Shown here in pieces: positions 42,801 through 55,769 of a stretch of 64,000 nucleotides of DNA (position 1 is its first letter; every line of letters starts with the position of its first letter). The notes below the pieces were generated by a model that saw nothing but the letters and a program-made list of their open reading frames with translations, did not search any database and was not told the origin of the DNA. The stretch is from the NCBI GenBank assembly GCA_903813345.2, contig CAIIXF020000007.1, positions 39,511,671 to 39,575,670 on the forward strand, read 5' to 3'. Position numbers and translations under genes: made by a program. The stretch is from Owenia fusiformis. Its lineage: Eukaryota > Annelida > Polychaeta > Sabellida > Oweniidae.

Positions 42801-43789
42801 TTGATTTCTCGAAAGCTCATAATACACCCAATCAACCAGGTGGGTCTGAAGGTGAAAACCTAGACAATCTCTGTAATCAAAGGCTGAGACGATATTTTCT
42901 ATAATCAGAGTCCTAGACGACTTCTGCTGTAATCAGAGTCCTGGGTGATCTTTAGACTTTCTCATAATTAAAGTAGCCAAACATCCGCTGAACAGGGAAA
43001 TTGATGGATTAATGAATAATCTTTTGTTTGTTATTTTAATTATACTTATTGTTTTGCCAAATATAAAACGTTTGTTTCCGATTATAATACAAGTGTATGT
43101 ATCAAATCCATCATGTGAAGCAATCCCTAAAAGCAGAACAAGACAGCCACAATAACCACCTTATTTTAAGGGTATAACTACTAGTTTAGAAGTCTTATAT
43201 TTTACTATATGACTTGAGCAATAGCCCAAAAGCACGTGTTCACTGCTCAAAATGTAGAAAAACTGACTATGGGCCTGAATCTCACCCCCCCCCCCCATTC
43301 AGTTCCATCACTAACATTCATTTATATCATAATTTAATATATTTAGTATTATTGAGAATGTAAGCTGGACAGTTATATAATAAAACAAATATTTCGTTTA
43401 TTTTATTTATCTCAGGCCCTTAGCCAGGATTTGCCAGGGGGGGATTCGTGGAATACTAGTACATGTAGTATCACTTTTGAAAGATGTACAGGTATTCACC
43501 ACAATAGAGTGAAATATTTGCTAAATAATCATAAGAAATAAACATCTGCAGCGGCAGCAGTGCAACATTTTTATATCAAAATTAATAAAAAGAGCATGCT
43601 ATAAACTGTAACTATATATAAGCTTATATTATGTAACATGCAAAAATAATAAATCTATTTCAATATTGCTAATATAGAGCTTTTTGTCTTCGAAATTGTC
43701 ACGATCGCCGCCACCTGTAATAAAACAATAGAGAGGTTAAGCTACACGTTCTTTAGGTGAACGCGTAAAACTTATTTTTCCCTGGGGCA

Positions 43790-43990
43790 CAGGCCCGTAG
43801 CGAGGGGGGTTCGATGGGTTCGGGCGACCCCCCTGGACAAAACTTTTCTCAAAATTTTGCAGTTTTCTGAGCATTTTTAAGTGATTTTGGCCATTTTTGG
43901 ACCAAAATTGTCACAAGTGACCCCCCCGTGGAATCTATCAAAAAATGAACCCCCCCCATTGGCAAATCCTGGCTACGGGTCTGGGGTATA
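43790..43990. mobile_element. CCCGTAGCC-type MITE, arm 1
   Basis: Both ends carry the family terminus: AGGCCCGTAGCGAGGGG at the left and CAAATCCTGGCTACGGGTC at the right. Between are GCAGTTTTCTGAGC, AAGTGATTTTGGCCATTTTT and poly-C tracts. A fragment with the same terminus lies at 43415-43445. The mirror copy is 62032-62230. Confidence 0.75.
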
Positions 43991-45210
43991 TCTCTCAAAG
44001 TTGTCTTTAAATTTGACTAGTTTAGTATAAAGATCTTAGGTAAGTTGTTGTTATTATTATAAACCGTTGGATGGGGGAAAATTTTGCTTAGGGTCACAAA
44101 ATTACACGTTCAGGTTTTGCTAAATGCATGTAGCTGAATCTCTCTTAATACATATCTGAAAGATAACGCAAGCCCTTAATTATTAACTTTCAAATATAAA
44201 CAATGAAACAAGTAACTGAAAATTAACATGAACGCCAAGTAACCCACTGACTCTTGGGATTCGAAAGTCAGTTGTGGTTGCAAATGGTCGAATGCATGCA
44301 TTGAATTAATTATAACTAAATATTTTTCAGAACTGCGTCGAATTCCACAATGCATTTACTCCTGTCTGTAGTGAAGGCTTGCACCAACCCCTTCGGCCTC
44401 GCCTCTCTTCCTGCTATCCCTCTCGTAGCATCCCACTCCTAAAATGAATATTATATTAAACAGACGAATTTCATGTACATTGTATTAATTGATGCATCAT
44501 AATTATTCAATTGTATGATGAATTAAATATTATTTACAATTATTTTGAATACCAAACGAAACCCTTTTATGTCATTCTGATACTCTTGGTATCTTTCTTT
44601 TTCACCTGAAATATGCTGAGCAGACATGAGATGCCATGGTTTATCATGATGCTTTTATATAGGCTATTAATTATAGTTCTCTTTGCAATATAAAACTGGA
44701 ATGTTTATGCAAAACCCAATTGGACTGATATAAAGGGGTATTGTTTCACTATGTGGACTTGAGAAAGGCCGACATACTCATTGCTTCCAGTTCCAACCTA
44801 AAACTTATAATAGGAAGTTATCAAGATCCAAAAACACGATCGCTTCTTAAACAATACGCTTGTAAAATCCCGGCGATCAAATGCAATCAAACTTTCGCAA
44901 TCAGGTGCCTAATTAGTCTTTTGATCTCCGAAGTTTTACTGGACTTTTCAATGAACTCGTGAGAAGCAAACGCAATCATCACAAACTCAAATAAACATGT
45001 TTCTAGTAAATTTGAAATAGAGTAAAACCCAGGGAAAAAGATCGCGTGGTTATTTGATTTTTTCATAGGAATTTGGCATATTTCAATTTTGAATTAGCAA
45101 AAGTCTGTCTCGGAAGAATTTACCAAGCATTCCCTACTTCGATGCGTTTTTATTGCGAGGGCCGTTTAGCGCCGATACGACCTCATTAAGTGTGCTTTAT
45201 TCGTTTTATT

Positions 45211-48200
45211 AGACTCCAGATGTCAATCTGGAGTCTATTGTTTTTGCCAGTATTCTTCTTATTCTTATTCTTATTAGACTCCAGATGTCAATCTGGAGTC
45301 TATTGTTTTTGCCAGTATTCTTCTTCTTCTTCTTATTATTATTTTTCTTTAAGAGTTTTTTCAATAACTATAAGGTATCCAGTAAAGACCATTATACAGT
45401 TCATTTAGGTTCAGTATCTAGTTGGTGGGAAATTGGGTCAAATTTTTATCTAGGTCAAAGGTCGAGAACTAGGTCAAATCCAGTACTTTGTCACTTTTTT
45501 CGATTTTCTCGGTCGTCCTTCAATATTTTTGACCCGGGTTTTTTTCATTGTGTTCCTCATAAAAAAGTAGAAAATCTAGGGTCGATTTAGTTTTTTGGTA
45601 TCTCAAACCGATTTCGAGATATCAGTGTCCGAAAACGAGGTCCAAAAAAAAATTCTCCGAATCAAATGTCCAGGATATCAGTCTTATAGGTGATTTTCTC
45701 AGGATTCCGAATCTGAAAACCAAATTTCGATCTGACTTCCGGTTCAGAAGTTATGGCGTTTTGAAAATTCAAAAATCGCTAAATTTGGTGCCCCATGTTA
45801 ATTCAATGGGAAAATTATTTGTTTTGAAGTGTAAAATACGAGATACAGACTAAGCACAGCTAAACATAATGGAAGCCCATAAAAGAAAGGGACCTCAAAA
45901 CCTTCTTTTCATAAAAATTTGGACACCAAAATGCCTAGGTCAAAATCTAGGTCAAATTCAAAGTTTTCCCTTATTTTTGCGATTCTGACACTACAGATTG
46001 ATTATATTCTTCGAAATTTTGTATACATGTAGCCAAGAGTGTGCTAATAGTGTAAGCCTTTTGCCGTCAGAAAGTATTTTGCCCCACTTTTGAGATATGG
46101 TACCCGAAAAGTAGGTCAAAATAAAAAATTCTCCAAACTTAACGTTTGAGTTATGAATTAAGTATAGAATTTTCTCAGGAATCCGAATCTGCAAATCAAA
46201 TTTCGATCCGACTTCCTGTTCGGAAGTTATGACATTTTGAAAGCTCAAAAATCGCTAAATTTGGTGCCACATGTTATGTCAATGGGAAAAAAGATTTTTT
46301 TGAAGTGAAAAATACGATATATAGACTAAGTTCAGCTAAATTTAATGAAAGCTTTTAAAAGAATGGGACCTCAAAAGCCATCTAGCTTTAAAATTTGGAC
46401 ACCAAAATGCCTAGGTCAAAATCTAGGTCAAATTCAAAGTTTTTTCTTATTTTTGCGATTCTGACACTACACTTTAATTATATTCTTCGAAATTGTGTAT
46501 ACATGTAGCCAAGAGTGTGCTAATAGCGTTAGCCTTTTGCCGTCAGAAAGTATTTTGACCCACTTTTGAGATATGGTGTCCCAAAAGTAGGTCAAAATAA
46601 AAAGTTCTCCAAATTTAACGTTTGAGTTATGAATTAAGAATAGAATTATCTCAGAAATCCGAATCTGCAAACCAAATTTCGATCCGACTTCCGGTTCCGA
46701 AGTTATGGCGTGTCCAAAAAGTAGGTCAAAATAAAAATTCACCAAATTTAATGTATGAGTTCTGAATTAGGGGTAGAATTTTGTCAGGAATCCAAATCTT
46801 TAAATCAAATTTAGATCCGACTTCCGGTTCGGAAGTTATGGCATTTTGAAATTTCGAAAAATCAATCTGATGGTATCCTGATAGAAAGTCAAGAGTAGAG
46901 AAGAAAATATTGAAAAATTCATCCATCCTTCCTATCTGATCATATCCTATCCTTCCTTCGTATCCTTTCCTTCGTATCCTTCCTATCCTCTCCTATCATA
47001 TCCTTTCTTCCTATTCTGTTCTATCCTATCCTTCTTTCTTATTCTATCCTATCGTTCCTTCCCATTCTATCCTATCCTACCTTCCTGTTTTATCCATCCA
47101 TCTTATTCTGGATGACTCAGCTTATTCTGGATGACTCGGCTTATTTTAGATGACTGGGCTTAAAAAAGTCTGGATCTGGAGTCTGAAATTGAACTTTGTT
47201 CAATTTCCCAAGTCTAGTTCTTATTATTCTTTAGGAGTTTTTTCAATAACTATGAGGTATCCAGTAAGGACCATAATACAGTTTATTTAGGTTCAGTATC
47301 TAGTTGGTGGGAAATTGGGTCAATTTTTTATCTAGGTCAAAGGTCAAGAACTAGGTCAAATCCAGTACTTTGTCACTTTTTTTGATTTTCTCGGTCGTCC
47401 TTCAATATTTTGGATCCGGTTTTTTTTCATTGTGTTCCTCATAAAAAAGTAGAAAATCTAGGGTCGATTTAGTTTTTTGGTATCTCAAACCGATTTCGAG
47501 ATATCAGTGTCTGAAAACGAGGTCCAAAAAAAAGTTCTCCGAATCCAATGTCCAGGATATCAGTTTTATAGGAAATTTTCTCAGGATTCCGAATCTGAAA
47601 ACCAAATTTCGATCTGACTACCGGTTCAGAAGTTATGGCGTTTTGAAAATTCAAAAATCGCTAAATTTGGTGCCCCATGTTAATTCAATGGGAAAATTTT
47701 TTTTTTGAAGTGTAAAATACGAGATATAGACTAAGCACAGCTAAACATAATGGAAGCCCATAGAAGAAAGGGACCTCAAAACCTTCTTTTCATAAAAATT
47801 TGTACACCAAAATGCCTAGGTCAAAATCTAGGTCAAATTCAAAGTTTTTCCTTATTTTTGCGATTCTGACACTACAGATTAATTATATTCTTCAAAATTT
47901 TGTATACATGTAGCCAAGAGTGTGCTAATAGTGTTAGCCTTTTGCCGTCAGAAAGTATTTTGACCCACTTTTGAGATATGGTGTCCGAAAAGTATGTCAA
48001 AATAAAACATTCTCCAAATTTAACATTTGAGTTATGAATTAAGTATAGAATTTTCTCAGGAATCCGAATCTGCAAACCAAATTTCGATCCGACTTGGGGT
48101 TCGGAAGTTATGACATTTTGAAAGCTCAAAAATCGCTAAATTTGGTGCCCCATGTTATGTCAATGGGATAAAAGATTTTTTTGAAGTGTAAAATACGAGA

Positions 48201-49112
48201 TATAGACTAAGTACAGCTTAAAATAATGAAAGCCTATGAAAGAAGGGGACCTCGAAGGCTACCCAACTTCAAAATTTGGACACCAAAATCCCTAGGTCAA
48301 AATCTAGGTCAAATTCATAGTTTTACCTTATTTTTGCGATTCTGACACTATATTTAAATGATTTGCTTCAAAATTTTGTATACAGGTAAGAAAGAGTGTG
48401 CTAATAGTGTTAGCATTTTGCCGTCAAAAAGTATTTCGACCCACTTTTAAGATATGGTGTCCGAAAAGTAGGTCAAAAAAAAAAGTTCTCCAAATTTAAC
48501 ATATGAGTTATGAATTAAGGGTAGAATTTTCTCGGGAATTCGAGTCTGCAAACCAAATTTCGATCCGACTTCCGGTTCCGAAGTAATGGCGTGTCCAAAA
48601 AGTAGGTCAAAATAAAAATTCGCCAAATTTAACGTATGAGTTATGAATTAGGGGTAGAATTTTGTCAGGAATCCGAAATTTTAAATCAAATTTAGATCCG
48701 ACTTCCGGTTCGGAAGTTATGGCGTTTTGAAATTTCGGAAAATCAATCTGATGGTATCCTGATAGAAAGTCAAGAGTAGAGAAGAAAATATTGAAAAATT
48801 CATCCATCCTTCCTATCTGATCCTATCCTATCCTTCCTATCTATCCTTCCTTTGTATCCTTTCCTTCCTATCCTCTCCTATCATCTCCTATCATCTCCTT
48901 TCTTCCTATTCTGTTCTATCCTATTCTTCTTTCTTATTCTATCCTATCGTTCCTTCCCATTCTATCCTATCCTACCTTCCTATTTTATCCATCCATCTTA
49001 TTCTGGATGACTCAGCTTATTCTGGATGACTCGGCTTATTTTAGATGACTGGGCTTAAAAAAGTCTAGATCTGGAGTCTGAAATTGAACTTCGTTCAATT
49101 TCCAAAGTCTAG
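45211..49112 (+). mobile_element. Tandem pair of Helentron/HINE-like non-autonomous elements, arm 1
   Basis: The 5' end AGACTCCAGAT starts a hairpin (AGACTCCAGATGTCAATC then TGGAGTCT) and is doubled at 45211 and 45276. The first copy ends near 47217 and the second near 49112. Each has subterminal ATCTGGAGTCT, the inverse of the 5' end, then a hairpin (GAAATTGAACTTCGTTCAAT then TTC) and CTAG about 10 nt later. A TATCC/TTCC microsatellite precedes each 3' end. Bodies contain ~475-bp subrepeats with CTTCCGGTTCGGAAGTTATG and CTAGGTCAAAATCTAGGTC. The asymmetric inverted ends, 3' hairpin and CTAG fit Helentron-type rolling-circle elements. No Rep/helicase is present. Confidence 0.65.
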
Positions 49113-49927
49113 TTAATATTAATGTTATGAAATGTGTAGTTCACAAGTGACACTTTAATGAATTATTTTTAGGTTTACAATTCATATTTGGCTTTTCCCT
49201 CTAAACGTTTAAAATTCATCTTTATACTTTTCTTGATTCAATAAAATTAACATTGGATCCCAGACAGTTATCAAATTCTCAGACATTTGATTAATATAGA
49301 TATTTGTACTTCCTTTGATCAGTGGCTGGTGTGACTGGAATTCGAATCTAATCTGTTTCATTTTTTATGTAAATTGAAAGGAATAAAGTTTTATTTTAAG
49401 TGTTTTAACAATATTAACGTTTGGCGTGCAGCGCAACTTCATACACAATCAAAGAACAGAATACAGGTATAAGAACATGCCTTTTATTTTCAAGCTCGAG
49501 CAATATCCCCGTTATAAACCCAAAATACGGTCCTTGGCAGCAAACCTGTATGTGCCCGCTTTTCACCATAACTAATAAATAAATTAAGTACTGAATATAA
49601 AATTCGATTCTGAATAAAAATTTAAGAACGTGGTTTGCGTTATTCAATTATTTATTTAAACGAACGCTCTCGTCTTTTGAACTTTATAAAGAGTAAATCC
49701 GATCTGAGATTTGAAATCGGGAATAAAAGATACACACATACATAATAACAAAAGATATACGTTCCAAAATAAAAAAAAATAGGAGAAGAATCTAGATTAC
49801 AATCCAATAAACAATATCAAGTTTAAAATCCGACAATACGCTCCGGCCGTAAAAGTTTCTGAATTTAATAACAACGTATATTTGACTGTGTAATTATATC
49901 CATTGATGTTGTAAACTATACTACGGT

Positions 49928-50251
49928 TTAAGCAGAATTTTCTACTTGGATAATTCCTGCCTCGATAGTGTAGGGATCGCTCACATCAGGTAGGCCATCA
50001 TAAGGGTTGGGGGGGGGGGTTCACATAAGTCAGAGAGTGTGTCAAAGGACACTCTTCTTGTCTCACTGACCTTGTAAAATTGTTCTATAGTTGCGTTCCC
50101 AATGCGGGTGTCTGAAAATATTTCATCTGATGGAGAAGTTGTTCTTGTTCTGGGAGTTTCATTTATTTCAAAATGGTTCAAGATAAGGTCGAGTTTCCTG
50201 CTGTTCTCTTCTACGGTCTTCTGGAGTTGTATTTGCATATTATAGATTTCA
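49928..50251 (-). pseudogene. Arm 1 copy of the candidate terminal exon, frameshifted
   Basis: This is the minus-strand mirror of 55770-56094. The poly-C tract (read on the minus strand) has 11 C instead of 12. After EPPPP the frame changes and ends at 49981 with TLMMAYLM then stop. The rest is identical to the other arm. It may be a real lesion, a polymorphism, or a homopolymer sequencing error. Confidence 0.6.
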
Positions 50252-50433
50252 CTGGAATAGCGTACCCAATGTTAAAGGCTGGCCATTAACCAAAACGCAA
50301 TATGAGAACATAAATAATTTTTCATTTTCATACAACTGAAGGCATAATAAATGCTTTAATATAAAGTAAACGTATATATAAATGTATTTTAAGCGTAAAA
50401 TCAAAGCACAACCATTTATTAAAAAAAGAGAAA

Positions 50434-50507
50434 CTGCCAGACTGGGACTCGAACCCGGACCATCCGCGTGGTAGGCGAGGATCTCAAAACTTCGACAACT
50501 AAACATC
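50434..50507 (-). pseudogene. tRNA-Gly-like sequence (SINE head or pseudogene), arm 1
   Basis: Mirror of 55514-55587; see that entry. Confidence 0.55.
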
Positions 50508-51769
50508 AGTTATTACCATCAACAATTTAACAGTATCATATTATAAAAAACAACATATATTAAAGGTGCAACAATGAGTTCAAAGCGGCCATTCAATGAT
50601 CATGGATCATTAAAGTTTGGATTGCCCGCCCTATTTTCCCCATTTTTTCATTTTTGTATAATCTCTCATTAGGCCTATAGCTCAAAATATCACTAGGGAC
50701 CAAGGGAAAACCCTAGAATTGCACGTGTCATGGAATAGGCTGTTCAGAATGTCAGCCGCTTGCCGTCGGGAGACCGCTTTGCTCACTGGAATAGCGTACC
50801 CAATGTTAATAATAGCCTAGTATCATTACTAGAAACCGTGTGATTTCATTGGTCGATTCAGTACCATGTGATCAAAAATACCATAACATATATTAAAGCT
50901 CTATTTGGATTTTAAAAGACGTATTGCCGGGCGTATTTTCCGTCCGGGAATTCTGACAACTGTACTGGACGAAAACATCGGGAGACCGCTCCGCCCACTG
51001 TCTGAAGCCAATGTTTTTGCTATAAATCAAGCCACGGGGATCTACAGGACCTGTGATTTAAATACATGTTAGTAAAGTGATCATCAAAATGAATGTCCTT
51101 GCTTGCTTTTAAAAATAGGTTTTCATGCGTTATAGGCCTATACAAAGTGAGTAATGTGTCTAAAGACATGATAATAATATGTTACTTCATTTTATTTCAT
51201 ATAATTACTCCAAATTTTCCCATCTCACTCTTCAGAGTTAATGAGTTCCTTTTAAAAAAATACGAATTCGTGAATGTTCCATCGTACGTATCACTCCCCC
51301 TTCCCCGTTCACGGCAACCGCATTCGTATGGTACGTGTACATGTACATTAAACTAACAAGAAAGCAATAACATTAGTTTTGTGATAATAACGTCCCTTAT
51401 AAGTATTTGTTTTCGGCTCGTGTAGATCACTGATTTATAGCAAAAACATTGCCTTTTGCACGTTGGTGACGATGAACCTTTTGATTAGATGTCATGATGT
51501 TTGCAGCGCCTACTGTATTCTTAAAGCAATTCAAGAGTAAACTTTCTCTTTATCTTGAAAAAAAAATCTTCTAGATTTGTTGAATTTTCTTGCAGAAATC
51601 GATGCCTTATTTTATCCGATCACAAAGCGTAATGTTGCATTTATACAGTTTCATATTACATTCTACGGCCGAGACCTTAACTGCTAAACGGACGCTCAAC
51701 GTTATGTTTTAGGCATCTTTACGCGATTTTTATTGAACCGTTCGTTTCATTAAAATATTTCAAATCAAA

Positions 51770-51920
51770 TTATGAATTACTATAAAAGGTAAATAAAAAT
51801 AGAAAATAATGAATAATGCGTTGAAAGTAATAACTTCTTTCAAATTATGAATTGCTATAAAAAGTAAATAAAAATAGAAAATAATGAATAATGCGTTGAA
51901 AGTAATAACTTCTTTCAAAT
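51770..51920 (+). repeat. 76-bp tandem duplication, arm 1
   Basis: AAATTATGAATTRCTATAAA then AATAATGAATAATGCGTTGA and AGTAATAACTTCTTTCAA occur twice in tandem. The mirror copy is 54105-54255. Confidence 0.85.
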
Positions 51921-52201
51921 TGCATTTCTCCCTTGGAATTCTAGTTTAAATTGATTATAGATATTAATGCTGCAATGTTGCATTGAATTCTACGGCCGGA
52001 TCTTACATGCTCATCAACTGCGCTGGTGGTGAACGACTGCGAAGCGGACGCTCAGCGCATTGAGCGCTGGCGATCTACGACCGCATCGCGCGCGAATAGC
52101 GAGCGACCAACGAACGCTCAGCGCACGAACTACGCCCGCTTCCCGAACGAGTGTACGGCGGATGGCGACGTGTGAGCTTTGTTACTGAGAGTACTGTATT
52201 G

Positions 52202-52670
52202 ACATGTCAGAGCAATGTTATTAGTAAAACTTTAATCCCTAAGTATTCAATTTCTATGAATTGAGTTTTGTTCACCCTGATAAATAATCTGTTTGTTAGA
52301 GTTAATGGATTAATTTCTACAGCCTACATGTACGTGTATGGCTCTATTTTCCACAAAAAATACAAATTAAGTTTTTCATATTTATTTGATTGTAATAGTG
52401 TACCTCGTGCTATGATTAACATTGTGTTAAAATTTGGATTCAATCAATTAACTCATTGGGAAGTAATTTCTTGATTTTTAATTATGGGGTTTCCTCACAA
52501 TTTAACTCCACTGTTTCTCTGTAACATTAAGTTTGATACAACAAACAACATTTAAACCCCTCTCTTACACAGACACAAAGAAACACCACTATTCACTTTG
52601 CAAACCACACAAAACGTTTATAACACAAAATTGTAAAAATATTCAGCTCAATACATTACGCCTTTGATAC
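52202..52670 (+). repeat. Repeat A, copy 2
   Basis: TTTAATCCCTAAGTATTCAA, then TGATTAACATTGTGTTAAA and CATTTAAACCCCTCTC match 38390-38810 and 53380-53815 in order. Confidence 0.8.
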
Positions 52671-52865
52671 AGGTCTTTGGCCATGGGGGAGGGTCGTTGG
52701 GTTCATGTGAATCCCCCACCCCCTTGCCAAGATTCTTTCAAAATCATATAGTTTTCACCAATCTGAGCACTGTCAAGTGATTTTTGGCCAACATTATCAA
52801 TTTTGACCCCCTTGGTACGTTTTGAAAATTGACCCCCTGAGCTCAAACTTATTATGAGTCTGTAA
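52665..52865 (+). mobile_element. CCCGTAGCC-type MITE, spacer copy
   Basis: ACAGGTCTTTGGCCATGGGG at the start, AAGTGATTTTTGGCCAAC inside, and CCCCCTGAGCTC before the end. The ends are decayed. Confidence 0.55.
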
Positions 52866-53351
52866 TATACCAGAAATATTGCTCAGATTTCATCTGACAA
52901 ACCACTTATAACAAATAAGAAAATAACATGCATTATGTAAATGATACAAGTAGTATTAAGCCATATTAAAATAAAGTTAAAACTTGTATTCTTTCACATT
53001 TCACAATTCATGTGTTTTCTGTTATCCATATGATATCTGAGATAAACACCCGTGATAAACAACAGAGATTAGCCCGTGCAATACAATTGTTTCTTTTAGA
53101 ATTGGACCATTTCTGTTTATAACAGCTGGTTTTATTAATCATTCTTTGTTTTCCGTTTCAATATATACATATACAAAAGGTGCAAGATTCGGTATGTTTA
53201 GTTGATAATGTAATAATGCAAATAAAGAAATGGGCGCATTTTACATTCATTGCAAATGTTTCATCTGACAAATTGATGATTATGTTTTGAGCAAATTTGT
53301 GCATGGAAGAACAAACTGATGCAAATAACATACAGTATGGACATACAGCTA

Positions 53352-53815
53352 CATGTATGTCAGAGCAATATGATAAGTAAGACTTTAATCCCTAATTATT
53401 CAATTTCTATTAAATGAGTTTCGTTAACACTGATTACTAATCTGTTTGTTAGAGTCATTGGATTAATTTCCTACAGCCAACGATTCTAAGTTAAACAAAA
53501 AATAGTTTTGCAAATTAAGTTGTTTATATTTATTTGATTGTATATTATCCCCCATGTTATGATTAACATTGTGTTAAAATTTGGATTCAATTGATCAATT
53601 CATTTGAAAAATAATTTTTTAATTCTTAATTAAGTTTTCCTCACATGTTTACTCTATTGTTTCTCTGTCACGTCAAGGTTACAATAAACAAAATTTAAAT
53701 CCCCCTCTTATATTACACAGGCACAACCACCTGTATTCACTTTGTCAGCCAAAAAATAGTCTTGACATAGAAATGCTCAATATTCAGCTAAATACATTAT
53801 GCATTTTATACAGGC
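53352..53815 (+). repeat. Repeat A, copy 3
   Basis: Same order of motifs as copy 2 (TTTAATCCCTAATTATTCAA, TGATTAACATTGTGTTAAA, TTTAAATCCCCCTC). It abuts the CG-rich start of arm 2 at 53823. Confidence 0.8.
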
Positions 53816-54104
53816 CCGTACCTACAGTACTCTCAGTAACAAAGCTCACACGTCGCCATCCGCCGTACACTCGTTCGGGAAGCGGGCGTAGTTCGTGCGC
53901 TGAGCGTTCGTTGGTCGCTCGCTATTCGCGCGCGATGCGGTCGTAGATCGCCAGCGCTCAATGCGCTGAGCGTCCGCTTCGCAGTCGTTCACCACCAGCG
54001 CAGTTGATGAGCATGTAAGATCCGGCCGTAGAATTCAATGCAACATTGCAGCATTAATATCTATAATCAATTTAAACTAGAATTCCAAGGGAGAAATGCA
54101 ATTT

Positions 54105-54255
54105 GAAAGAAGTTATTACTTTCAACGCATTATTCATTATTTTCTATTTTTATTTACTTTTTATAGCAATTCATAATTTGAAAGAAGTTATTACTTTCAA
54201 CGCATTATTCATTATTTTCTATTTTTATTTACCTTTTATAGTAATTCATAATTTG
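54105..54255 (-). repeat. 76-bp tandem duplication, arm 2
   Basis: Mirror of 51770-51920. Confidence 0.85.
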
Positions 54256-55513
54256 ATTTGAAATATTTTAATGAAACGAACGGTTCAATAAAAATCGCGT
54301 AAAGATGCCTAAAACATAACGTTGAGCGTCCGTTTAGCAGTTAAGGTCTCGGCCGTAGAATGTAATATGAAACTGTATAAATGCAACATTACGCTTTGTG
54401 ATCGGATAAAATAAGGCATCGATTTCTGCAAGAAAATTCAACAAATCTAGAAGATTTTTTTTTCAAGATAAAGAGAAAGTTTACTCTTGAATTGCTTTAA
54501 GAATACAGTAGGCGCTGCAAACATCATGACATCTAATCAAAAGGTTCATCGTCACCAACGTGCAAAAGGCAATGTTTTTGCTATAAATCAGTGATCTACA
54601 CGAGCCGAAAACAAATACTTATAAGGGACGTTATTATCACAAAACTAATGTTATTGCTTTCTTGTTAGTTTAATGTACATGTACACGTACCATACGAATG
54701 CGGTTGCCGTGAACGGGGAAGGGGGAGTGATACGTACGATGGAACATTCACGAATTCGTATTTTTTTAAAAGGAACTCATTAACTCTGAAGAGTGAGATG
54801 GGAAAATTTGGAGTAATTATATGAAATAAAATGAAGTAACATATTATTATCATGTCTTTAGACACATTACTCACTTTGTATAGGCCTATAACGCATGAAA
54901 ACCTATTTTTAAAAGCAAGCAAGGACATTCATTTTGATGATCACTTTACTAACATGTATTTAAATCACAGGTCCTGTAGATCCCCGTGGCTTGATTTATA
55001 GCAAAAACATTGGCTTCAGACAGTGGGCGGAGCGGTCTCCCGATGTTTTCGTCCAGTACAGTTGTCAGAATTCCCGGACGGAAAATACGCCCGGCAATAC
55101 GTCTTTTAAAATCCAAATAGAGCTTTAATATATGTTATGGTATTTTTGATCACATGGTACTGAATCGACCAATGAAATCACACGGTTTCTAGTAATGATA
55201 CTAGGCTATTATTAACATTGGGTACGCTATTCCAGTGAGCAAAGCGGTCTCCCGACGGCAAGCGGCTGACATTCTGAACAGCCTATTCCATGACACGTGC
55301 AATTCTAGGGTTTTCCCTTGGTCCCTAGTGATATTTTGAGCTATAGGCCTAATGAGAGATTATACAAAAATGAAAAAATGGGGAAAATAGGGCGGGCAAT
55401 CCAAACTTTAATGATCCATGATCATTGAATGGCCGCTTTGAACTCATTGTTGCACCTTTAATATATGTTGTTTTTTATAATATGATACTGTTAAATTGTT
55501 GATGGTAATAACT

Positions 55514-55587
55514 GATGTTTAGTTGTCGAAGTTTTGAGATCCTCGCCTACCACGCGGATGGTCCGGGTTCGAGTCCCAGTCTGGCAG
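55514..55587 (+). pseudogene. tRNA-Gly-like sequence (SINE head or pseudogene), arm 2
   Basis: CTCGCCTACCACGCGG resembles the anticodon arm of tRNA-Gly, with loop CTACCAC and anticodon ACC. GGTTCGAGTCCC is a good B box and TAGTTGTCGAAG a poor A box. The T stem has one mismatch, and the last seven bases TCTGGCA do not pair with the region upstream, so a functional acceptor stem is missing. A T7 run, a pol III terminator, follows 4-5 nt later. A tRNA-derived SINE head or pseudogene is more likely than a working tRNA. Confidence 0.55.
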
Positions 55588-55769
55588 TTTCTCTTTTTTT
55601 AATAAATGGTTGTGCTTTGATTTTACGCTTAAAATACATTTATATATACGTTTACTTTATATTAAAGCATTTATTATGCCTTCAGTTGTATGAAAATGAA
55701 AAATTATTTATGTTCTCATATTGCGTTTTGGTTAATGGCCAGCCTTTAACATTGGGTACGCTATTCCAG

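Larger units (their letters stand above)
42023..52198 (+). repeat. Giant inverted repeat, arm 1
   Basis: Arm 1 is the reverse complement of 53823-64000. Coordinates of matching points sum to 106021 near the centre, 106022 beyond the poly-G at 50009-50019, and 106023 beyond the poly-C at 43275-43286. Arm 2 is thus one base longer in each of these two homopolymers. I found no substitution in the stretches compared, including all mirrored open frames. The outer end of the repeat is at or beyond the window edge in arm 2, so the full length is at least 10.18 kb. Confidence 0.95.
52199..53822 (+). other. Spacer of the giant inverted repeat
   Basis: 1624 bp that are not part of either arm. They include two direct copies of repeat A (about 52202-52670 and 53352-53815), each preceded by GTCAGAGCAAT, and a CCCGTAGCC-type MITE (52665-52865). 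The piece between them (52870-53340) shows no feature. The second repeat A copy runs straight into the CG-rich inner end of arm 2, as at 38.4-39.1 kb. Confidence 0.85.

Noticed and set aside
44741-44962. A 73-codon frame in arm 1 (mirror 61060-61281)
   Set aside because: No acceptor or start context, no family, no codon bias; its mirrored presence only reflects the duplication.
45190-48807. Many mirrored 60-100-codon frames in both palindrome arms (for example with ITSEPEVGSKF)
   Set aside because: They arise from the ~475-bp subrepeats of the Helentron-like element, where the palindromic CTTCCGGTTCGGAAG region keeps short frames open. No domain is visible.
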